Of a DNA stretch of 64,000 nt, positions 58,906 through 64,000 are shown piece by piece; within the stretch, counting starts at the first letter, position 1, and each line of letters starts with the position of its first letter. A program made the position numbers and the translations under genes. Where the stretch lies: the NCBI GenBank assembly GCA_050299855.1, contig JBNKWQ010000051.1, positions 1 through 64,000 on the forward strand, given 5' to 3'. The notes below the pieces were generated by a model. It saw nothing but the letters and a program-made list of their open reading frames with translations. It was not told the origin of the DNA and did no database searches. The stretch comes from Hahella sp050299855 (GTDB taxonomy: Bacteria; Pseudomonadota; Gammaproteobacteria; Pseudomonadales; Oleiphilaceae).

Positions 58906-59599
58906 GGGCCGCCTTATCTTCCTCGACCGATTCTTCCCCAGTCACGGTTTTGGTGGCGCTGGACTTTTGCCCAAGGATCAGGGAATGCAGCCGATCGTGT
59001 GAAGTAATCCGATGGTGTGTGGTCAGGATCACCGCCCCGCCACTTTGGGCTTTTTCCACAATCCAGCCTTCCAATTCCTGCACACCCTGCTTATCTATTG
59101 CCGTAAAGGCTTCATCTAGAATCCACAGTGGCGCTGGAGAAAGGTGCAGTCTCGCCAATGCCGCGCGGCGTTGCTGTCCGGCAGAGAGGCTATGGCAGGG
59201 CACATGTTCGTATCCGCCCAGTCCGACTTTCTCCAAAGTGGAAATCATATCCTGCTCAGTCACCTCAAAACGCGACGCACACCAAGCCCGCAGATTCTCC
59301 AGAGGAGACAGCAGTGTTTTTATTCCCGTCTTGTGACCGAGAAACAACAGAGAAGTAATAAAGTCGTGACGAACTTCCCGTAGTGGTTTTCCACGCCAGA
59401 AAATCTCCCCTTGATGCAGGGGCATCAATCCACTCAGTATTTTCAGTAAGGTTGTCTTACCGGCGCCGTTGGGGCCTTCGACCTGCAGAATCTGGCCGTC
59501 ATGCAAGCTGAAAGAGAGGTGTTCAAACAGGAGTCGGTCGTCACGCTCGCAAAAAAGCTGCTGCGCTTCTATCAGGGGCGTCGGCTCTGTCATGACCAT
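58898..59599 (-). CDS. ccmA: heme exporter ATPase CcmA
   Basis: The 233-residue ABC ATPase has Walker A EGPNGAGKTTLL, ABC signature LSAGQQRRAALARL, Walker B LWILDEAFTAID and a downstream switch His (VILTTHHRITSHD). It powers release of holo-CcmE in complex with CcmB, CcmC and CcmD. The C-terminal tail (TKTVTGEESVEEDKAAHE) is longer and more acidic than is usual. It is the first gene of the ccm operon; two ATG codons in frame (59599 and 59593) are possible starts. Confidence 0.94.
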   Translation of the reverse strand: MVMTEPTPLIEAQQLFCERDDRLLFEHLSFSLHDGQILQVEGPNGAGKTTLLKILSGLMPLHQGEIFWRGKPLREVRHDFITSLLFLGHKTGIKTLLSPLENLRAWCASRFEVTEQDMISTLEKVGLGGYEHVPCHSLSAGQQRRAALARLHLSPAPLWILDEAFTAIDKQGVQELEGWIVEKAQSGGAVILTTHHRITSHDRLHSLILGQKSSATKTVTGEESVEEDKAAHE

Positions 59600-59859
59600 A
59601 GTGACAACAATTTTCCTGCTCTAGGGTAAACTGGGGGTGACTGCTATGCTTTACATTTAACTTGGTAAATTCGAATAAATACCGGATTCTTAAGCTAAAC
59701 CGGCCGCGCATTATAGCCTAGCCAGCTGAATGACGTCAGGGTCAAGATCGCGGATCAGTGATTAATTATGATTCATGGCAATTCCAGCTGGTTTAACAAG
59801 GTCGCCTCAGCGATGACTCAAATGACCCAGTATAGCCATGACGGTGTGAAATTAATGCG

Positions 59860-61485
59860 ATGAAAACAGAAACAGGTGGCATCCCTCCTCTTCCGACAGC
59901 ACCAAAGCCCGCCCCTGCTGCTCAGGTGAGCGAACTTGTTGATCTGAAGCGGACCGTAGGCGAGATTATCACTGCCAGGATACTTTTCGTTACCGTCAAA
60001 TCTGAACAGCAAACCACAAAGACAACCCAGGAAGCCCTACACAACATTACCCGTTCTGCAAATACCCGATTATCGCCGGAAGCCCGTGCAGCACAACTAT
60101 TTAATGTAAACCAACAGCTGGTCAATGCAAACCAACAGCTGGCCACGACTAATTCCTCCAGCGCCGGCACGGCTATTGGCACGTTGTCAGTTAATGCGAC
60201 AGAACAATATCAATCCTTACGATTATTCCAGCTTGCATTGGAAGTAATTGCGACCGGTAAACAGCTCGTTACAGAGCTACAGGCACACCAACTACCCGCA
60301 GATTGGCTTGCAGGCAAAGTGCTGACACTGCAAGTGCAACCGCAAACCGGGCTTAAGGTTCTGGCAGACATTCCCACAATGGATGCCAAACTTGATGCTG
60401 CCCTGCGGCCGGTCATGCAGGCCTTATCCAAATGGCTGCCGCTGCAAAATGATTTGCGGTCATCATTAGCCACGGTCGCGGCGGCAACGGAATTGGCCCC
60501 GGTGCAGGCTCCGACTTCAGCATCAGCCGGCGTCCAACCTCAACCTTTACCGGAAAATCTGCGCCAGGTGCTTCATCAACTGATCAGCAACCTGCCCAGA
60601 CAGGAACAGGTTACACAACCCGCCGAACTGAAGCAGGCGATAAGCCAATCCGGCACTGCTCTGGAAACCAGCCTGTTGCGGGGAACCGATGGCAGGACAA
60701 CCTCCGCCGGCAACCCACCTTCGGCGCTTCCGCCGGGTACAGGACCTGAGGCCCGATCATTGGAAAACCTGTTGCAGCAGATTGCCCCAGGGGATCTGAA
60801 ATCTTTGCTGATCGTCACCCTGTCCACCATGATCACGCAGTTGCAACAGTCACCCGCTGGTTCGCCTTTACCACAAAACTGGGAATCTCTGGTGAACTGG
60901 TTAACCCAGCAGGTAGCGACCTTTGCAGCCGGCACAGCAGCGCACCCGCTGACCTTCCCAAGCAATTCCTCACATTCCAGTCAAACACCACTTAATACCG
61001 CCCTGGACGCGGGTGAAATTTTGCGCGCCCTGGCGCAATCTCTGGCAAGAATCCAGGTAAACCAGTTGAACGCTGTACATCATAACCTGACAGCCAACGC
61101 CGATGGCACCAACACACAGGTCTGGTTTGTAGAGTTACCGATACAGGGCCAGCGATTGGACAGTGTGCAATTACGTCTGGAAAAAGAATGCGCCCGGGAA
61201 GAAAAAAAGAAGCAGCAATCGGCACGCTGGAAACTAATTCTAGCCTTCGATCTGGAGTCCGTGGGACCTTTTCAGAGCCATGTGCTCTATACCGATGGAA
61301 CAGTATCCGCGACTTTCTGGGCAGCTCAGCAAAACACCCTGCGTTTGGTCACAAGTGAGTTGCCCAAGCTTCGGAAAGGGCTTGTAGATTGGGGGCTGCA
61401 AGTGGGCGACCTTACTGTCAGGAAAGGGACGCCACCACCACCGCAATCCCCCCTCAGCCGCCAGTTGATTGATGAGAGAGCTTGA
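59860..61485 (+). CDS. fliK: flagellar hook-length control protein FliK family
   Basis: The 541-residue protein has a long low-complexity middle rich in Gln, Thr, Pro and Ala, and the conserved C-terminal domain (QVWFVELPIQGQRLDSVQLR then WKLILAFDLESVGPFQSHVL) of the Flg_hook (FliK) type. FliK measures hook length and switches export specificity through FlhB. An internal near-repeat (NQQLVNANQQLA) reflects duplicated DNA. The gene is divergent from ccmA and followed by an FlhB-like gene, the order found in several gammaproteobacteria outside the main flagellar cluster. Confidence 0.85.
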   Translation: MKTETGGIPPLPTAPKPAPAAQVSELVDLKRTVGEIITARILFVTVKSEQQTTKTTQEALHNITRSANTRLSPEARAAQLFNVNQQLVNANQQLATTNSSSAGTAIGTLSVNATEQYQSLRLFQLALEVIATGKQLVTELQAHQLPADWLAGKVLTLQVQPQTGLKVLADIPTMDAKLDAALRPVMQALSKWLPLQNDLRSSLATVAAATELAPVQAPTSASAGVQPQPLPENLRQVLHQLISNLPRQEQVTQPAELKQAISQSGTALETSLLRGTDGRTTSAGNPPSALPPGTGPEARSLENLLQQIAPGDLKSLLIVTLSTMITQLQQSPAGSPLPQNWESLVNWLTQQVATFAAGTAAHPLTFPSNSSHSSQTPLNTALDAGEILRALAQSLARIQVNQLNAVHHNLTANADGTNTQVWFVELPIQGQRLDSVQLRLEKECAREEKKKQQSARWKLILAFDLESVGPFQSHVLYTDGTVSATFWAAQQNTLRLVTSELPKLRKGLVDWGLQVGDLTVRKGTPPPPQSPLSRQLIDERA

Positions 61486-61486
61486 A

Positions 61487-61789
61487 ATGGGCAAAGAAAA
61501 AGAACCTAAAAATGAGCATGACCAGTCAGCGGATATGGAGCCACAGCAGGCGATCGCGCTCATGTATGACGGCGTTAAAGCGCCAACTGTGTCAGCCAAA
61601 GGTGAAGGTGATCTGGCGGAGGAAATAATTGCCATTGCCCGTGAACATGGGGTTCCGCTGTATGAAAACCCTGAACTGGTGCGCTCGCTTGCCAGACTGG
61701 ACCTGGGAGATGAAATCCCTGAACTGCTTTATCGGGTGATCGCTGAAATCATTGCCTTTGCCTATCATATTCAGGGCAAGGCGCCCTAA
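61487..61789 (+). CDS. FlhB C-terminal-domain-like protein
   Basis: The protein has about 100 residues matching the cytoplasmic C-terminal domain of FlhB/YscU export switch proteins: PQQAIALMYDGVKAPTVSAK, EIIAIAREHGVPLYENPELV and ELLYRVIAEIIAFAY. It lacks the membrane part and the NPTH autocleavage motif, so it cannot be a full FlhB. It probably interacts with FliK, whose gene overlaps or abuts it, to tune export specificity. The ATG at MGKEKEPK follows a gagagag ribosome site. Confidence 0.85.
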   Translation: MGKEKEPKNEHDQSADMEPQQAIALMYDGVKAPTVSAKGEGDLAEEIIAIAREHGVPLYENPELVRSLARLDLGDEIPELLYRVIAEIIAFAYHIQGKAP

Positions 61790-61941
61790 ACCGCAGGCCA
61801 ATATGGTGAATCTACATTGATTCCCGAAGCTGGATTTGATCTTCTGGACGCGTTACCGTTCCACCTATGATTAATACATTGGCGGGCGATTTAATTAGCC
61901 ACCTATTTATCTGACCACTTATCTGACAGAAGTAACGAACC

Positions 61942-62235
61942 ATGGAAAAACAAACTCAAACTGAAATTGAAGCGGCGGTCTTTCGCAGACTGGTCAAACA
62001 CCTGCAGGACAACACCGAAGTCCAAAACATTGACCTGATGAATCTGGCCGGTTTCTGCCGCAATTGTCTGAGCAAATGGTATCGGGCTGCAGCCGACGAT
62101 AAAGGCGTTGAGATTGAAGATGCAGCAGCGCGGGAAATTGTCTACGGCATGCCCTATACGGAATGGAAAGAAAAATATCAAAAGCCAGCCAGCACCGAAC
62201 AGTTGCAAAGTTTCGAGACTAAAAAGTCTGAATAA
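61942..62235 (+). CDS. DUF1244 family protein
   Basis: The 97-residue protein shows the DUF1244 pattern: EAAVFRRLVKHLQDNTEVQN, IDLMNLAGFCRNCLSKWYRA and YGMPYTEWKEKYQ. The conserved CxxC (CRNC) suggests metal or redox chemistry, but no role is established. It is cytoplasmic and has no signal sequence. It follows the flagellar pair by about 150 bp and precedes a small lipoprotein gene. Confidence 0.85.
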   Translation: MEKQTQTEIEAAVFRRLVKHLQDNTEVQNIDLMNLAGFCRNCLSKWYRAAADDKGVEIEDAAAREIVYGMPYTEWKEKYQKPASTEQLQSFETKKSE

Positions 62236-62286
62236 TCAACGACAGTCCCAGCACCTAAGCCAACCAACACACCGCGAGTGATTATT

Positions 62287-62529
62287 ATGTTTAAAGCACC
62301 TGTTATTGCTCAACCGTTCATGGTGTCAGCGCTATTAATAATGATGTCGACATTACTGGTCACAGGATGCGAAACAGAAGCCTACAAAGAAACCTCCGCT
62401 ACAGTGAGCGATGCTCTGTCCAAAACCGGAGAAGCAGTCAAGAGCGCAGGTAAAGCTACCAGTGACGCCATTACTGATGCCTGCGAAAGCGTTAAAGAAA
62501 GCATGGATGCCGAGAATAAAGATTGCTGA
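62287..62529 (+). CDS. small entericidin-like lipoprotein
   Basis: The protein has about 80 residues with a lipoprotein signal (LLIMMSTLLVTGCETE, lipobox VTGC). The mature part is a short amphipathic helix repeat (VSDALSKTGEAVKSAGKATS then DAITDACESVKESM), which resembles small entericidin- or YjfO-like lipoproteins, although no exact family is assigned. The start at MFKAPVIAQP was chosen over an upstream GTG. It is probably anchored in the outer membrane. Confidence 0.6.
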   Translation: MFKAPVIAQPFMVSALLIMMSTLLVTGCETEAYKETSATVSDALSKTGEAVKSAGKATSDAITDACESVKESMDAENKDC

Positions 62530-62584
62530 ACTTGCAGCCACTGCCCAACGACCCCAAGGCATCCTGGATAGAGCCTGCGCCTGC

Positions 62585-63532
62585 TTAGGCTTGCCAGGGG
62601 TCCTGACGAATATGGCCCATCTCAACCAGCTTCAGGTCCCAGGGAGGCAATCCGGAAAACGTCTCCACGATATAGTCCACAAATCCCCTCACCCGCGCCG
62701 ACAGGTGCCGGGTCTGGGGATAGAGAATATGGGCATTGCTCATCGGCCACTGGCAATCGGTCATCAAAGGCACTAGCCGCCCGGCTTCGACTTCTTCATG
62801 CAGCAAAAAGGTCGGCTCCCACAATAACCCCAACCCGTGTACCCCGGCTTCCAGCAGGAACTCACCGGAATTCGCCGACAATGCTTCCGACAGAACCACC
62901 TGCTCCTGTTTGCCCTGCGGCGTGGTGAAACGAATGCTGGGATCTGCACTCAGGCTATAGCGCACGATCCTATGATGTTTAAGGTCCTCTACGGTTTTTG
63001 GCGTACCGCATCTATTCAGGTAAGACGGACTGGCACAGAGCATCATCCGGATACGCACAAAGCGACGGGCGATAAGGGTTGAATCACTCAGCGCTCCGAT
63101 ACGTATAGCCACATCAAAACCTTCTTGAAGGATATCCACACGCCGATCATTGAAATCGAAATCTATGAACACCCCCCGATGCTTACACATAAAACCCATC
63201 AAGGCTTCGGTCATATGACGCTGGGCGAAGGAGCGTGGCAGTGCCACCCGAAGCTTGCCCCGCAATTCCTTGTGTACCAGACTGACCTGGGCCTCGGTTT
63301 CTTCGACATCCGCCAAAATTCGTACACAGCGATCATAAAAACTGCGGCCGGTATCCGTCAGTATCAATTTGCGGGTGGTACGGATAAGGAGCTGAGCCTG
63401 AAGCCGTTCCTCCAGATCAGTTAAGCGTCGGCTTACCGCGGATTTGGCAATATTCAAACGATCCGCAGCCAATGTAATGGTGCCGGCCTCCACCACTTTG
63501 ACAAAAGTTTCCATTTCTTCAAGCTTGTTCAT
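62585..63532 (-). CDS. LysR family transcriptional regulator
   Basis: The protein has about 315 residues with the LysR helix-turn-helix (LEEMETFVKVVEAGTITLAA then LNIAKSAVSRRLTDLEERLQ) and an effector domain of the DsdC/CrgA-like group (HRGVFIDFDFNDRRVDILQE). It is divergent from azoR with about 155 bp between, and most likely controls it. The start at MNKLEEMETF fits the family; the longer frame has a short unrelated leader. Oxidised quinones or azo dyes are the usual kind of signal for azoR control, but nothing here shows it directly. Confidence 0.87.
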   Translation of the reverse strand: MNKLEEMETFVKVVEAGTITLAADRLNIAKSAVSRRLTDLEERLQAQLLIRTTRKLILTDTGRSFYDRCVRILADVEETEAQVSLVHKELRGKLRVALPRSFAQRHMTEALMGFMCKHRGVFIDFDFNDRRVDILQEGFDVAIRIGALSDSTLIARRFVRIRMMLCASPSYLNRCGTPKTVEDLKHHRIVRYSLSADPSIRFTTPQGKQEQVVLSEALSANSGEFLLEAGVHGLGLLWEPTFLLHEEVEAGRLVPLMTDCQWPMSNAHILYPQTRHLSARVRGFVDYIVETFSGLPPWDLKLVEMGHIRQDPWQA

Positions 63533-63687
63533 GGCCACAACTGTTCTCCAATACGCAACAATCATTTCTCATTATCACTGTTTTTAGCCATTCAAAGAAC
63601 CACTAATCTACCTCCATGCCAACAACGACCTAGTCGCGGCAATTTCCGCAACTGACGTCCAATGAATATGAATTAAGGAGAATGATG

Positions 63688-64000
63688 ATGAGCAAGCCAG
63701 TAAGAACTATTTTGAAAATAGACAGCAGCGCCCTGATTGAAGGCTCAACCACCCGCAAATTGAGCAATCAGCTGATCGAGGGTCTGCAGAAAAAATATCC
63801 GGAAGCCGTTGTGTTGGAACGCGACGTATCCAAAGGCCTACCCTTCCTTGACCAGGCCTGGGTTGGAGCCAACTTTACTCCCGCTGACCAACGCTCACTG
63901 GAACAACGCTCAACCCTGGAACTTTCTGACCAGCTGATCGATGAGTTAAAAGATGCCGACGTTGTGGTCATCGCAGCCCCCATGTATAACTTCAGTATTC
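63688..64000 (+). CDS. azoR: FMN-dependent NADH:quinone reductase/azoreductase AzoR, N-terminal part
   Basis: The first 104 codons are present, cut by the window edge. The sequence RTILKIDSSALIEGSTTRKL, ERDVSKGLPFLDQAWVGANF and ADVVVIAAPMYNFSI matches AzoR flavodoxin-fold enzymes, which reduce quinones (and azo dyes) with NADH. The Ser-rich loop SSALIEGSTTR would bind the FMN phosphate. The ATG at 63688 lies 7 bp after aaggag; two ATG codons just before it are too close. The LysR gene divergent from it is the likely regulator. Confidence 0.9.
   Translation, partial: MSKPVRTILKIDSSALIEGSTTRKLSNQLIEGLQKKYPEAVVLERDVSKGLPFLDQAWVGANFTPADQRSLEQRSTLELSDQLIDELKDADVVVIAAPMYNFSI

Noticed and set aside
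1..64000. tRNA or rRNA genes
   Set aside because: No cloverleaf-like or rRNA-like sequence was recognised by eye; a covariance-model scan would be needed to exclude a tRNA completely.

Overview
The window looks like the chromosome of a Gram-negative gammaproteobacterium, most likely marine or aquatic and related to the Pseudomonadales/Oceanospirillales. Three things point there: the mtnA / mtaD-like deaminase / ubiG / mupP / yciK run, familiar from Pseudomonas; a complete System I cytochrome c maturation operon (ccmABCDEFGHI) beside fliK and an FlhB-like gene; and a PdsR/PdsS two-component pair, a family described from marine proteobacteria with a dedicated sortase. No rRNA, tRNA or CRISPR array was seen. 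Placement below class level is inference.

Layout. (1) 1-4.1 kb is an accessory patch: the end of an IS256-type element, an IS30 relic, a Tse2-like ADP-ribosyltransferase toxin broken at a GA repeat with its small partner gene, and cassette-like genes (SRPBCC-like protein, phytanoyl-CoA dioxygenase, transglutaminase), two of them followed by integron attC-like sites. (2) 4.2-20.4 kb is ordinary chromosome: MATE pump with LysR, NIPSNAP, DinB, a sensor kinase, Dabb protein, class II aldolase, chemoreceptor, EamA transporter, a sigma-54 activator facing a CoA-transferase that has a good -24/-12 promoter, a LapG-type protease, and an Lrp regulator divergent from an alcohol dehydrogenase. (3) 20.4-26.8 kb is a second accessory patch with a CWC protein, a transglutaminase, an HD-domain cassette with an attC-like site closely related to the first one, and an AT-rich block (lipoprotein, double cupin, secreted small protein, LysR) bracketed by two copies of a 140-210 bp direct repeat.

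(4) 27.4-34.3 kb is the most interesting part. A tightly coupled operon encodes a thermostable-hemolysin family protein, an acyl-adenylate/CoA ligase, a heme-oxygenase-like diiron oxidase (HDO), a short-chain dehydrogenase and an exported TPR protein. It is preceded by a perfect PmrA-type box (CTTAAG-N5-CTTAAG) and followed by a QseB/PmrA-type two-component system whose kinase has an unusual proline/glutamine-rich insert in its dimerisation domain. This looks like a small self-regulated lipid or small-molecule modification pathway whose product I cannot name.

(5) 34.3-46.3 kb holds mixed metabolic and envelope genes: isoprenylcysteine-methyltransferase-like protein, membrane-anchored glutamate-synthase-like FMN enzyme, cupin, GFA protein, alkaline phosphatase preceded by a minisatellite, MmcQ/YjbR protein, quinone oxidoreductase, a 37-residue membrane microprotein, and PdsRS without a visible sortase. 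(6) 46.6-64 kb is conserved housekeeping: methionine salvage, ubiquinone, MurNAc-6P recycling, cytochrome c maturation, flagellar hook-length control, and finally a LysR gene divergent from a truncated azoR. Short tandem repeats of 6-19 bp recur across the window, both between genes and in-frame.
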